A stretch of 64,000 nt of DNA from Flavobacteriales bacterium UBA952 (lineage in GTDB: Bacteria > Bacteroidota > Bacteroidia > Flavobacteriales_D > Crocinitomicaceae): NCBI GenBank assembly GCA_905182495.1, contig CAJJBU010000017.1, positions 1-64,000 of the forward strand, in the 5' to 3' direction. Below, one piece after another: positions 37,452-47,600 of this stretch. Both the position numbers and the translations under genes were made by a program. Positions within the stretch are counted from its first letter, which is position 1, and each line of letters begins with the position of its first letter. Below the pieces are notes generated by a model. The model was given only the letters and a program-made list of their open reading frames with translations. It was not told the DNA's origin and did not search any database.

Positions 37452-38906
37452 TTGAAAGCAGTCCTATTACTTTTAGTATTATCCCCTTTTTGCATGTTGT
37501 TTTCACAGCCTTGTGAATTAGAAGCATCCAATATGAGAAAACAATCGGATCTACATGCTTTAATTTGCCCTAAAGTGATGCTTTCAGACTTGTTACAGCT
37601 CAGAGAAGCCATAAAAGAGACGCATCCAGATCCTTATAATCATTGTACGGATAGCACTTTTGAACGGGCGTATCAAAAAGCCGTTCTTTTAACTGAGACG
37701 CCTAAAACAGTTATAGAATTCGCCCAAATCATCAATGAATTCATAGGTGTTTTAGAGGACTCCCACACCTCTCTGAACCCGAGAGACTTGTTAATGCTTT
37801 GTAAAAAGAAAAGGCAATTAGCGCCTTTTTATTTAACTAGAATTGGGGGTAAATTTCATCTGTCTAAAATTCAGCATGCTGCCATACCCTTGGGTGTCGA
37901 AGTACTATCTATCAATGAATATGCGGTTGACGAATTGTATGATTTAGCTGAGTCTTTAGCTCCATCAGAAGGCTTATCAGTTCAAGCACGCAACGAAATC
38001 ATTTCATTAATGATGGGATTGGTATTTAATGTGTTTAATAAAACACCAGATGAACCGGTAGAAATGAGATTTACTTCTTTAAAAGGAGATACCCTAAGTA
38101 GAAATGTACCAACCTTAAAGGTGGACCAATACATCAGTAAAAATAGATGGAATAAAAAGAAGGATTTGGTTACAAAATTGAATGATAGTACAGCTTATTT
38201 GGGGTTGAGCACCTTTGAGTCACGTCGAGAGCAAAGATTTAAAAGAGGGATAGATTCTTTTTTTAATAAGGTAGATAAAAAAGCAATAGACCATGTTGTG
38301 ATTGATGTGCGAGACAATAGGGGAGGCTATGTTTTGCTTTTAGAATATGTTTTAAGTTATATCAATAAAGACGCGGCTACCTTTGATTTAAATTACTTGT
38401 ACAAGAGGAGCCCTTTAGATCGATTTGAAACCTTATCTCGCTTAAAGAAAATTGACTTTGTAAAAAGGGCTAAGCGAGTATACCCTATGGGAATGATCAG
38501 TAAAGAATATGATTTTTATAAAAGTAATAAGGGCACAACATCTTCGATTTTATATCAAAAACAATTAACCAACCCGGGTAACAAAACCTATACGGGAGAA
38601 TGTACGCTTTTCACAAATGGATTGTCCATGTCAGCTTCAGCCTTAATGGCCTCATGGTTTAAGGAACAAAATCGAGGTGAAATAATTGGGACACCATGTT
38701 TTGGCTCCAGCGATGGGACTCACGGGAACCCGGCCAGAGTTGTATTAAAGCATTCGCGGATTCCAATATCTATTTCTACATTAAAATTAAGCGCGGTGCC
38801 TAAGCGAGAGTCCAAAGAGATCTTGCCAGACATAATGCTTCGTTACAGTATAGAAAACATTGTAAACGGAATCGATCCATTTCAGAGATTCTTTCAGAAT
38901 CTATAA
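37452..38906 (+). CDS. secreted S41-family peptidase
   Basis: The 484-residue protein starts at TTG 37452, which is needed for a full signal peptide (ending MLFSQP); a TGA lies in frame 33 bases upstream with no ATG between. After an N-terminal helical region (LREAIKETHPDPYNHCTD, EFIGVLEDSHTSLNPRD) comes the tail-specific protease core with HVVIDVRDNRGGYVLLLEY and the catalytic Ser region FTNGLSMSASALMASWFKE, then GTPCFGSSDGTHGNP. This is the family that includes C-terminal processing proteases and signal-dependent proteolysis; the substrate is unknown. Converges on DUF389 with only 7 bases between the stops. Confidence 0.9.
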   Translation: MKAVLLLLVLSPFCMLFSQPCELEASNMRKQSDLHALICPKVMLSDLLQLREAIKETHPDPYNHCTDSTFERAYQKAVLLTETPKTVIEFAQIINEFIGVLEDSHTSLNPRDLLMLCKKKRQLAPFYLTRIGGKFHLSKIQHAAIPLGVEVLSINEYAVDELYDLAESLAPSEGLSVQARNEIISLMMGLVFNVFNKTPDEPVEMRFTSLKGDTLSRNVPTLKVDQYISKNRWNKKKDLVTKLNDSTAYLGLSTFESRREQRFKRGIDSFFNKVDKKAIDHVVIDVRDNRGGYVLLLEYVLSYINKDAATFDLNYLYKRSPLDRFETLSRLKKIDFVKRAKRVYPMGMISKEYDFYKSNKGTTSSILYQKQLTNPGNKTYTGECTLFTNGLSMSASALMASWFKEQNRGEIIGTPCFGSSDGTHGNPARVVLKHSRIPISISTLKLSAVPKRESKEILPDIMLRYSIENIVNGIDPFQRFFQNL

Positions 38907-38913
38907 TCGAGCG

Positions 38914-40296
38914 CTATTGATTTAAGAAACGCCTAAAAGGCTGAAAAAACATGGGGGTATTTACATCATATTGAATGTGCAGGTTGTTATTCTCAACGCG
39001 TTCTTTCAACCAAGCTTCTATCCTGTCCTGATCTTCCTTTAAAAGAAGGGAATCTTGCTCAATTCGTACCAACCAAACTTTAATACTTGAGGAATCGGAA
39101 TATTCTATACTAGGCTGCATGGTTAAAGTAGTTATCGTGTTATATTGAGCCTTTAATTCTTTAAATATTTTTTTACTTAATAGGTTTAGAGATACAATAC
39201 TGTCCAAGCTATTGTTTTTTAATTCTAGCTCTGATTCAATTTCTTGAAGTTGCTGTTCCTTAGATAATAGCTCTGTTGCCAGAGGATTAATCTCATCATC
39301 TTCTTTATTACCAAAACCGATTTGAATATCTAAGACTGTACCTTCTAGCTTGAAAATGGGAAGGTTTTTTTCGAGGTTTTTAATTTCTTCACCTGAAATA
39401 TTTGCCCCACCATAAATTAAGGTTATCGTTTGCCCAGCAGCATTAATTTCATTTTCCAATAAGTAGGTATTCTTTGTGGGGTGCTTGGCTAGTTCACTCT
39501 TTACAAAAGAAACAGCCTTTTGATAATACCTATCTTCCTGAACCATTGTATACCCAAAATAAATACTAGGTATAATGGTAAGTATAGTAATGGACCAAAT
39601 GATCCTGTTCGTGCGTTTTGATAGCTTTTCATCTAGAACTTGCTTTTGAGGAAATTTCAAAACCCTAGCGGTCAGCAATGTGGCAAGCGCAATAAATACG
39701 GTATTGATAAAAAACAAGTAAAAAGCACCGAAGAAAAATGTCCATTGAAGAGTAGCCAAACCATATCCTGCCGTGCATAACGGAGGCATCAATGCAGTCG
39801 CAATGGCAACTCCAGGAATAACGTTCCCTTTCATTTTACTAGAGATTGCAATAATACCTGCAAGTCCACCGGAAAAAGCAATGAGAACATCATAAATATT
39901 CGGGGATGTTCTGGAGAGCATTTCCGTTTGGGCAACATGAATAGGAGTAAGTGCAAAATAGAGAGTTGAAGTTACAAGGGCAACAACGCCAGCGAATAAG
40001 TAGTTGTATAGCGCTTTCTTCAGTAAGGCTATATCTGAGGTAGCAATACCAAAGCCGAGGCCAATAATAGGCCCCATGATTGGCGATACAAGCATGGCAC
40101 CAATAACTACGGCTGTCGAATTTACGTTCAGCCCCAGGGAACAAATAAATATGGCAAAAACCAGTATCCAAAGATTGGTACCCTTGAATATGACTCCACT
40201 GTCAATGTTATCTGAAATGACATTAAAATCTTCTCGCTCCTTGTTTATGCGAAAACTGTCAACGGTATTTGTTATGAATCTAAAAATCCTTTCCAT
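38914..40296 (-). CDS. DUF389 family membrane protein
   Basis: The 460-residue product (ATG 40296; a GTG at 40323 is also open) has an N-terminal block of about six helices with the family signature NVNSTAVVIGAMLVSPIMGP followed by GLGFGIATSDIALLKKALYN, ALMPPLCTAGYGLA and FINTVFIALATLL. The C-terminal 220 residues are soluble with a coiled-coil-like stretch (about 345-390). DUF389 proteins are widespread with no established function. It precedes yqaA-like on the opposite flank but 66 bases away, on the same strand. Confidence 0.9.
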   Translation of the reverse strand: MERIFRFITNTVDSFRINKEREDFNVISDNIDSGVIFKGTNLWILVFAIFICSLGLNVNSTAVVIGAMLVSPIMGPIIGLGFGIATSDIALLKKALYNYLFAGVVALVTSTLYFALTPIHVAQTEMLSRTSPNIYDVLIAFSGGLAGIIAISSKMKGNVIPGVAIATALMPPLCTAGYGLATLQWTFFFGAFYLFFINTVFIALATLLTARVLKFPQKQVLDEKLSKRTNRIIWSITILTIIPSIYFGYTMVQEDRYYQKAVSFVKSELAKHPTKNTYLLENEINAAGQTITLIYGGANISGEEIKNLEKNLPIFKLEGTVLDIQIGFGNKEDDEINPLATELLSKEQQLQEIESELELKNNSLDSIVSLNLLSKKIFKELKAQYNTITTLTMQPSIEYSDSSSIKVWLVRIEQDSLLLKEDQDRIEAWLKERVENNNLHIQYDVNTPMFFQPFRRFLNQ

Positions 40297-40362
40297 AGTA
40301 TAAAATAGCGGTGCAATAAACACCTCAAACTAAGTTACGTTATTTTTAAAGATTTGTTTCTT

Positions 40363-40800
40363 CTAAAGACAATCTAGGTTGAAAAGCATAACTATAATGA
40401 GATAACGTAAGAATTTACCTAAGAGTATAAAAAAGAAACTAGGCAGAAGCGGAGCTCGAAAAAAGCCCAGTGCTACAGCAATTAGATCTCCTATAAATGG
40501 AAGCCAAGTAAAAAAAGCGGACCAATTACCGTATTGATGAACTCGGTTTTCCCATTTCATGATTTTTTCTGTAGAAAACCTAAGAAGCTTGAGCCATTTT
40601 GGATTCCCTAAACGTCCGATAGCATAGTTGAACCATCCACCTACCGAATTACCCAATGTTGCATAAATGAGCGTTAACCAGGGATCAAAACCCAAAGCCA
40701 GCATACTGATTAGAAACACTTCAGATGTTATCGGTAAAATGGTGGCCGCTAAAAAACTAGTTAAAAATAAGCCAAGATATCCTAATTCAATTTCCATCAT
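40363..40800 (-). CDS. YqaA/DedA-like membrane protein
   Basis: The 145-residue protein has about four helices and the YqaA signature LFLTSFLAATILPITSEVF, then ATLGNSVGGWFNYAIGRLG and FFTWLPFIGDLIAVALGFFR. The proline-bearing re-entrant loop is that of the DedA/VTT (SNARE-associated) superfamily, whose better-known members move undecaprenyl phosphate or phospholipids across the membrane. Two successive ATGs (40800, 40797) are possible starts. The start codon directly abuts the T-run of the terminator of the upstream gene. Confidence 0.88.
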   Translation of the reverse strand: MMEIELGYLGLFLTSFLAATILPITSEVFLISMLALGFDPWLTLIYATLGNSVGGWFNYAIGRLGNPKWLKLLRFSTEKIMKWENRVHQYGNWSAFFTWLPFIGDLIAVALGFFRAPLLPSFFFILLGKFLRYLIIVMLFNLDCL

Positions 40801-40804
40801 AAAA

Positions 40805-40826
40805 AAAGCCGGCGAAAGCCGGCTTT
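40805..40826 (-). terminator. rho-independent terminator of the 602-residue T9SS protein gene
   Basis: Perfect 9-base stem AAAGCCGGC / GCCGGCTTT around a GAAA tetraloop (plus-strand reading), with a run of seven T on the minus strand immediately after the stem. It ends the gene at 40848 and touches the yqaA-like start codon. Confidence 0.88.
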
Positions 40827-40847
40827 AAAGTACAATTTATTTTAGGC

Positions 40848-42656
40848 TTACTTCACTACCATTTTTCTAGAAATAGTGTTCAAGCGACTATTTAAAAGAA
40901 CAGTATATATACCGCTATTTAGGTTTTTGGAATCTAAAACAATATTATTCTCGCCTTGCTGTAATGTCTTGTTCTCGGAATAGACTATTCTTCCTGACAG
41001 GTCAGTTATAGTCAATGACATTTGTTGTGCATTGTTCATGAAAACTTTTAAAGTGGCTTCACCATCAACGGGATTTGGGAATACATTTCCTACTTTAAAA
41101 GAGGAGCTGTTTTCTTGGAGACCAATCGTCGGGTCAAAATTTAGCCTAACAAATGGTGTACCTGTTTGGTAATACCAAGTATTGTCCGCTAAATCTAAAA
41201 AGAATGAAGTCTGAGGATCTGAAGCCCCTGCCGTTGAAACCCGGAATCCTTCTTCATAGGAGCCAACTACAGCCAAATAGGTTGTGTTTGCAAAAAGGTC
41301 TGTAGGGAATAATAATTCTATAGTCTGGCTCGTATTGAGCATCTGTTGCGTCACAAGAACGGGGTCTGATTCATTCTCATAAATAAATTCACCTTCTGTA
41401 TCGAGACTGTATATTTTTACAAAGAATTCTGTTCCAGCTGTGACACCATTTGTTCCTCCAGGTATTCTTACGTCTATACCTTTTAGTGTTTGATCGGCCC
41501 AGATATCAAATAGATTACCAGCTTCAAATCCATCCGTTCCATTGCTTGTACTTCCTCCAACGTCATTATTGTCGCGAGCATAGATATAGTCTACAACAGA
41601 AAAGCTAATGTTTGCAATTTCATTGTTACTCGGGACATCGTCTAAAGAGTCTGCAGTGATACTTTGAACAACAGTATAATTGCCTATTGCATCTGGCGTA
41701 AATTGTGTGCTCAAGCCAATTGTATCTATACCTAAAGAACCAATAGTAATAGGGTCGCTTGAACCTGTGAATACGCCGCCGTTTACCTCAGCATTCAAGG
41801 CAACATTGGTTTGCGCTGTGACACCACCATTAAATAATACGGCCTCGAAGTCAATTGGAGCAACCTGTGTGATAGGAATTTGAAAATAATTAAGACCTTC
41901 TGTACCCCAGAAGGTATCTGTAACCTCAAGGTCATTGCCAGGATTGGTAACAAGACGAACATCGTCAATATACCAACCATAAGTTACCCAAACGTTTGGG
42001 TTTTCAGCCGATCCTGGGTAATTTGTCGTCCAGCTAAATTGAAGCCAGATAGGTTGGTTTGTTGGCGTAAGTAGAGTCCCTAAATTAATTTGCTTCAAGT
42101 CTGGATTCGCGTATGCAGAACCTCCTGAAGCAGATAAAACCGGTTTGTCTAGATTGTCTCCAATTGGCGTAAAAGTTATTCCGTCTGTACTGTATAGAAT
42201 TTGCTGAAGGTCGTTGAATCTCGCACCAAATTGCTCAAATTCTAAAGTAACCTGGTTTGTTCCAGCCAATGCAATCACATCAATAGGAGCTGAAGTTGTA
42301 AGGGTATATACCACATCAAGAGCCTGAGTTTCTTCGAAGGGGTCTCCGTTTACAAGTTCGGCGTAGTTTCCTCCTGAAGTGGAGTTAATTCCATTTGTAG
42401 AATACCATCCGTCAGAAACTGCATTGATGTTCCAACCATAGTCAGCGGCTTGTCCGCTATTGTCAATTGTCCACGTATTTTCATCTGAGAAATCATCAGA
42501 CCAAATCGTAATGCCTTCGTCTTTTAATAGTCCTGTTTCTAAAGAAGGCTTCTCAATAGTAATCAGTTCCTCAAGTGAAATAATTCTTGGTGCTTTTTGC
42601 GACCAAATAAGGCTAGCAGTAAATATTATGCAAGCGGAAAGTAGTAGATTTTTCAT
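40848..42656 (-). CDS. secreted T9SS cargo protein with lectin-like beta-sandwich
   Basis: The 602-residue protein has a signal peptide, an N-terminal beta-sandwich typical of choice-of-anchor/MAM-type domains (about 50-240: IWSDDFSDENTWTIDNSG, LEFEQFGARFNDLQQILYS, WYIDDVRLVTN), a CARDB-like middle (about 250-350, VNGGVFTGSS and NYTVVQSIT), another sandwich and a C-terminal T9SS type A sorting domain (about 525-602) starting VGNVFPNPVDGEATLKV with LTITDLSGRIVYSENKT and ending in Lys. It is thus exported to the surface or medium by T9SS. Binding partner unknown; an adhesin or carbohydrate-binding role is plausible. Confidence 0.88.
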   Translation of the reverse strand: MKNLLLSACIIFTASLIWSQKAPRIISLEELITIEKPSLETGLLKDEGITIWSDDFSDENTWTIDNSGQAADYGWNINAVSDGWYSTNGINSTSGGNYAELVNGDPFEETQALDVVYTLTTSAPIDVIALAGTNQVTLEFEQFGARFNDLQQILYSTDGITFTPIGDNLDKPVLSASGGSAYANPDLKQINLGTLLTPTNQPIWLQFSWTTNYPGSAENPNVWVTYGWYIDDVRLVTNPGNDLEVTDTFWGTEGLNYFQIPITQVAPIDFEAVLFNGGVTAQTNVALNAEVNGGVFTGSSDPITIGSLGIDTIGLSTQFTPDAIGNYTVVQSITADSLDDVPSNNEIANISFSVVDYIYARDNNDVGGSTSNGTDGFEAGNLFDIWADQTLKGIDVRIPGGTNGVTAGTEFFVKIYSLDTEGEFIYENESDPVLVTQQMLNTSQTIELLFPTDLFANTTYLAVVGSYEEGFRVSTAGASDPQTSFFLDLADNTWYYQTGTPFVRLNFDPTIGLQENSSSFKVGNVFPNPVDGEATLKVFMNNAQQMSLTITDLSGRIVYSENKTLQQGENNIVLDSKNLNSGIYTVLLNSRLNTISRKMVVK

Positions 42657-42701
42657 TTATTTAATTTAAAGTGCTTAAATATACAAAACTCTAAATTAAA
42701 T

Positions 42702-43478
42702 TTAGCGGTCTTGAAGAAACGGTAATTTTTTACGGAACTCATTCAGATTGATATAAGACAATTTGGCTATTTCTAAACCCTCCTGACCCTCTTTTAACCT
42801 TGATTCGAAAAGAGACCCGTCTGGATGAATAGTCATGCTATTTCCATTATATTCTATGCCATTTCCATCCGTACCAATTCGGTTACAAGCGATGACGTAG
42901 CATTGGTTTTCAATGGCCCTAGCTTGCAATAGTTTTTTCCAGTGTTCAATTCTTTTTTTTGGCCAATTTGCAACATAAAGAAGCGCATCATACTTCGGAG
43001 TAAGGCCATCCTTTAACTCATTTCGAATAAGCTCAGGAAAACGCAAGTCATAGCAAATTTGAAGGTTAAGATTCCATCCTTTTAGCTTTTGAACAACTTC
43101 TTTTGTTCCGGCAGTAAAGTGCTCATTTTCTCCACCTAGACTAAAACATTTACGCTTATTGTAGTAAGTGATTTCATTTTTTGAGATCAGAACACCACGG
43201 TTATAGGTTTTGTTTTTTTCCTTAATAATTAAAGAAGTATAGATTGCACAATTTAGATTTACGCTTAAGTCTTTTAGAAATTCAATTCCTAATGAAGTCG
43301 CTATCTCTTCGGCATGTTCTAGATGGTTCATCGTAAAACCGGTATGAAACATTTCTGGAATTAAAAGTAAATCACAGCCTTCTTTGTTTTTTAATAGCGC
43401 GCGAATCTTTGAGTAGTTTTTTTGTTTGTCTTCCCAATGTTGATCGAATTGTAGAATGGCGACTTTTAAATCTTGCAT
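42702..43478 (-). CDS. nitrilase-superfamily omega-amidase
   Basis: The 258-residue enzyme has the nitrilase catalytic triad: Glu in LLIPEMFHTGF (E42), Lys in YYNKRKCFS (K107) and Cys in LQICYDLRFPE (C141). Its layout is that of the YafV/Nit2 group, which deamidates 2-oxoglutaramate or 2-oxosuccinamate. The gene overlaps the upstream aminotransferase by 13 bases, the usual pairing in which transamination with glutamine or asparagine as amino donor is drawn forward by the amidase. It probably serves methionine salvage from the keto acid KMTB. Confidence 0.93.
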   Translation of the reverse strand: MQDLKVAILQFDQHWEDKQKNYSKIRALLKNKEGCDLLLIPEMFHTGFTMNHLEHAEEIATSLGIEFLKDLSVNLNCAIYTSLIIKEKNKTYNRGVLISKNEITYYNKRKCFSLGGENEHFTAGTKEVVQKLKGWNLNLQICYDLRFPELIRNELKDGLTPKYDALLYVANWPKKRIEHWKKLLQARAIENQCYVIACNRIGTDGNGIEYNGNSMTIHPDGSLFESRLKEGQEGLEIAKLSYINLNEFRKKLPFLQDR

Positions 43479-44593
43479 AATAAACGTGTTGCTTTTTCTA
43501 AGGTTTGATTTTCTTTAGCAAAACAAAACCTCACGATTTTCCTACGGTCCTGTTTCTCACTGAAAACGGAGATCGGAATTGCCGCAATTTTAAATTCAGT
43601 TACCAATTTTTCACAAAAGGCAACATCCGTATCATCGGAGATAGCCTCATAAGTGGCCAATTGAAAATAGGAACCTTCACAGGGTAATAAATTGAATTTA
43701 CTTTTCTCCATTCCTTTTATAAAAAGATCTCTTTTCTTTTTATAAAAGCCTCCGAGATCTTTTACATTTTGAGTCTTTAGATATTTGGAAAGCACGTGTT
43801 GGCTTAGACTATTTACTGTGAAAACTAAGTATTGATGAACTTTTTTAAGTTCATTCATGATTTCTTCAGGAGCAACGACATATCCGATTTTCCACCCCGT
43901 GATGTGAAAACTTTTACCGAACGAAGATACTATGATGGTCTTTGTGTGCAGCCCTAAATATAAGTTTGCAGATAGGTGTGGTTGATCAAATGTAATGTGC
44001 TCGTAAACTTCATCGGATAGATGATAAAGATTTTTGTTTTCATCCAACAACTGCGAAAGCGCGTACATGTCTTCATGGGTCCAAATTCTTCCCGATGGGT
44101 TATGTGGGTTGTTAGTAATAATAAGTCTTGTTTTGTCAGTAATAGATTCTCTGATTCGTTTCCAATCAGGCAGAAACGTATCACTTAAGGGTATTCGAAT
44201 AGGTACTCCTTGGCTCAAAACAATGGGCATGCCATAACAATCATAACTTGGATCGAGAATCAAGACTTCATCACCAGAAGAAACTAGCGCCTGAATCGTT
44301 GTGAAAATACCTTGTGTGGCACCGGCGGTTATTAAAATTTCAGTCTGCGGATTAAGTGTTCTTCCATAGGATTGATTGACCAAGCTACTTGTTTGTTCCA
44401 GTAAGTCAGGAAGCCCGGGCATCGGGCAATATTGGTGAACATCATCCTTAGACACTTTTCCAATTAATTCAATGAGCTGAGGCGAAACATCGAAGTCCGG
44501 AAACCCTTGTGATAAATTCAAGGCATTGTTTTCCGTTGAGAGTTTTGACATCTTAGAGAAAATACTGGTCGGTATTTCAGGTAACTTGAACAT
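43466..44593 (-). CDS. methionine aminotransferase (PLP-dependent, YbdL/KAT type)
   Basis: The 375-residue class I aminotransferase shows the PLP-binding Lys in SFGKSFHITGWKIGY (K227), GATQGIFTTIQAL (about 91-103), TNNPHNPSGRIW (160-171) and LSDEVYEH (192-199). Its closest named relatives are methionine/kynurenine-type aminotransferases (YbdL). It would interconvert methionine and 4-methylthio-2-oxobutanoate with glutamine as donor. The 13-base overlap with the omega-amidase gene gives the pathway context. Confidence 0.92.
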   Translation of the reverse strand: MFKLPEIPTSIFSKMSKLSTENNALNLSQGFPDFDVSPQLIELIGKVSKDDVHQYCPMPGLPDLLEQTSSLVNQSYGRTLNPQTEILITAGATQGIFTTIQALVSSGDEVLILDPSYDCYGMPIVLSQGVPIRIPLSDTFLPDWKRIRESITDKTRLIITNNPHNPSGRIWTHEDMYALSQLLDENKNLYHLSDEVYEHITFDQPHLSANLYLGLHTKTIIVSSFGKSFHITGWKIGYVVAPEEIMNELKKVHQYLVFTVNSLSQHVLSKYLKTQNVKDLGGFYKKKRDLFIKGMEKSKFNLLPCEGSYFQLATYEAISDDTDVAFCEKLVTEFKIAAIPISVFSEKQDRRKIVRFCFAKENQTLEKATRLLCKI

Positions 44594-44618
44594 AGATATC
44601 GAAGTTATTAAAATAAAA

Positions 44619-44643
44619 AAAGGGAGACAAAATGCCTCCCTTT
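44619..44643 (-). terminator. rho-independent terminator downstream of the 1376-residue T9SS protein
   Basis: Stem AAAGGGAG / CTCCCTTT (8 bp) with a nine-base loop, followed on the minus strand by a T-run. It lies 19 bases beyond the stop at 44663 and 26 bases before the aminotransferase ATG. Confidence 0.82.
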
Positions 44644-44662
44644 AATTTCTGTTTAAACGCTC

Positions 44663-47600
44663 TTAGTTTTTAACAACTCTAAACGTTTTGAATACATTGT
44701 TATTGTAAACTTTTACAAAGTACGTTCCAGTTTCTGAAGATGTCAAGTCAACCGACTTGATTTCATTTCCTGTTATGTAGTTTTTGTATGTTTCAATGAT
44801 TCTTCCATTCAAGTCAGTAATTTCAACACTAAAGAATCCTTCAGCTTCAGTTGCCTGAATGTTCAAAATACCGTTTGTTGGGTTTGGATACATTTCAAAG
44901 AAACTTAAATCAGCTTCTAATAAACCTAAGTAATCGCAATCACCATCAACGTAAAGTAAAACAGTTGACGTATCAGCATCACAAACTCCATTGGTTGTTA
45001 CGTAAGAGAAGTTAAAACTTCCCGGGATCGTTCCACCCGTAATATTTGGAGTTCCTAGGTCATTGCCTTGAGGATCAATCCAGCTACCACCTAAGTCAAT
45101 CGTACCTGACAGTGAAGTCAACAAGTTGTAAGGCTCATTTAAACAAACTGTATCAGATCCGTCGTTACCAGCAGAAGAAGGACCGTAGATGACTAAAGAA
45201 GCAACGGTAGTGTCAGAAGTACATGGCGTACTTACAACATAAAGAAAGTCATGCGTTCCAGCAGGCAAGAATTGTACGTCAGCCGTAGAACCACTTACAA
45301 ATGATTCATTTGCAGGGAAGCTCCAGTAACCATATGTTTCACCAGCAGTAATGTATGTGTTTAGGTCAACAAAGTTTTCCGCTCTACAAACATTCGCACT
45401 ACCATCTATTCCTGGCTCAACAGCACACGGAAGCACTTGAACTTGATCTATAACATTTGAGTATCCATAGTTGTTGGACCCTTCAAACGCAATTTCCAGT
45501 TGATCTGTTGTATCTACTATAAACAAAGTGTCTAAGGTCCAGTCTGGTGTGTCGACGACATAAGATGCTATCTCAACCCATGGTTCACTATCTCCATTTC
45601 TTGTGAATACTTTTGTGATGTTTTGGTCACCTGCCCATGTTTCTTGAGCGTAAGCAAATACAAGCGCAACACTGTCTTGACCTGTAAGATCAAGTCTTGG
45701 GGATGCTAATTTTGAAGTTGAGGGTGTAAATGAACTTACAAAACGAGCATTTAAGTCACCTTCATAAGCGGCATCGGTAGCATTACCTGCACCAAAACCT
45801 CCATCACCTGTTTGATATGTCCAGTCATCAGTTCCAACCTCATTGATGTTGTACCAGCAAATTCGTGTTTCAGAATCATCTTCGAAAGTTTCTGTAAAAG
45901 GAACCCCGTAGAAACCACAGTCTGTAGTGAATGAGATACTTGCCCAGTCACCATTAACACCTGTGCCACAATCAGCAACTACATAATAGTCATAATCTGT
46001 GTTACCTGACAAGTTGTTTATAAATCCAACCGTATCAGTAAACATAGCAGAACCGATTTCTTCACCAGCACCTGGTGTAAATCCTGGCTCACCATATTCA
46101 ACAGTCCAAGCTGTTTCAGAACCATTTGCTACCCATGATACTTCAACACTCGTATCAGCTAATGCATTGATCACTAAATCAGATGGGCCACCAGCGCTAC
46201 CAATCGTTAAAAAGTAAACACTTGAAGAGTCTCCAAGATTATCAAATACAACCACTTCGTAAACTCCTGGGCTCAGGTCTGTTGGCGCTGCACCTGCTGC
46301 ACCACCATCTACTGAGAATGTAAACGGCGCTTCACCACAACTTACAGAATCAATAACGAATGAACCATCCGCTCCTGAATTACATGAAGCATCTACTGAA
46401 GACAAATAAACATTTACATCAGATACAAATAAACTTACTTCAATAGCTTCTTCACTGTAGCAGCCATTGTTATTTGATGCTACGAAAAAGTCATACTCTC
46501 CTGCAGTGTCCGTGTTTGGTAGAATTGAACTTCCAACGGCTTCAAATGAAGGCCCATCGAAAAGAACAGTACCACCTGTTGCTGCATCGAACCAAGTCAC
46601 ACCAATTTCTTGTGTTGCCTCATATCGAATGAGACCATTAAATACTCTCGGAGAAAATGTCATGTTAAATTGAGGGTTACCTCCATGACCTTCGATGAAT
46701 TCAAGACTTGCGTTTGAAGCAAAAACATTTCCTAATCCAGTTCCATTGGTATAAGCAACTCCGTTTGAAGCGAATACATGGAAGGAATAAAATTCGCCTA
46801 CAGGAATCGTAATATTTACGGGTACAGGAATGTTCGTATATGCAGGACTTGAAGATGTAACGCCTGTAGCTATACCAATTTGGGTCCAACCAGCGGCATT
46901 TGTATTTGCTCCAGCAACTGTTAGGTAATTGTCTGGACGATACCATACTTCAAGGTCGCCAACTCCAGGATTCATATTTACTGCAAAATCCGAAATCGTT
47001 GTTGTTTGCAACGCGTGAAGAACAAACATATTTCCGTTTGAACCATTTCCACCAGCCATCGTACTTAATAGAGAATCTGTTGAAGCAATATCTCCAGAAG
47101 CATTCAATAGCGCTGATGTATCTCCAACACAAGCGTAGTATGCTGAATCAGCCATTGGTGAATCAGGAATTACAGTTTCTAATGTATTGATCGTAATCAT
47201 CATAGGAGAACTCTCAAATAACAAATCATCTTGAACGACAATCTCATACGTCCCAGCAGTTAAACTAGGCGCTGGTCCAAAAGCACCACCATCAACTGAG
47301 AAAGAGAACGGTGCTGTACCGCATTCCACTACGTCAATAGAAAAACCACCATTTGTGTAATCAGTGCAAGTTTCATCGGCTACTAATAAGGTAACATTTA
47401 CATCATTTACATCAACTGTTACCTGAACAGGACTGCTTTCACAACCGCCATTTGATTGTGTAACAAAAAAGTCATATGAACCAGTTACTGCAGTCGGTAT
47501 AACAGATGTACCAACAGCCTCAAAAGGAGAGCCGTTACCTAATAATGTTCCGCCAGCGGCATCATACCAGTTTAATGGATACGTACCTGCAGGGATTGTA

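Noticed and set aside
42691..42705. CTAAATT-A-AATTTAG palindrome over the omega-amidase stop codon
   Set aside because: It is pure AT apart from the ends and can arise by chance; without a T-run it is not a terminator.
46467..47190. Several plus- and minus-strand frames inside the 1376-residue T9SS gene
   Set aside because: They have low-complexity composition typical of shadows and no start signals; the adhesin frame is continuous through them.
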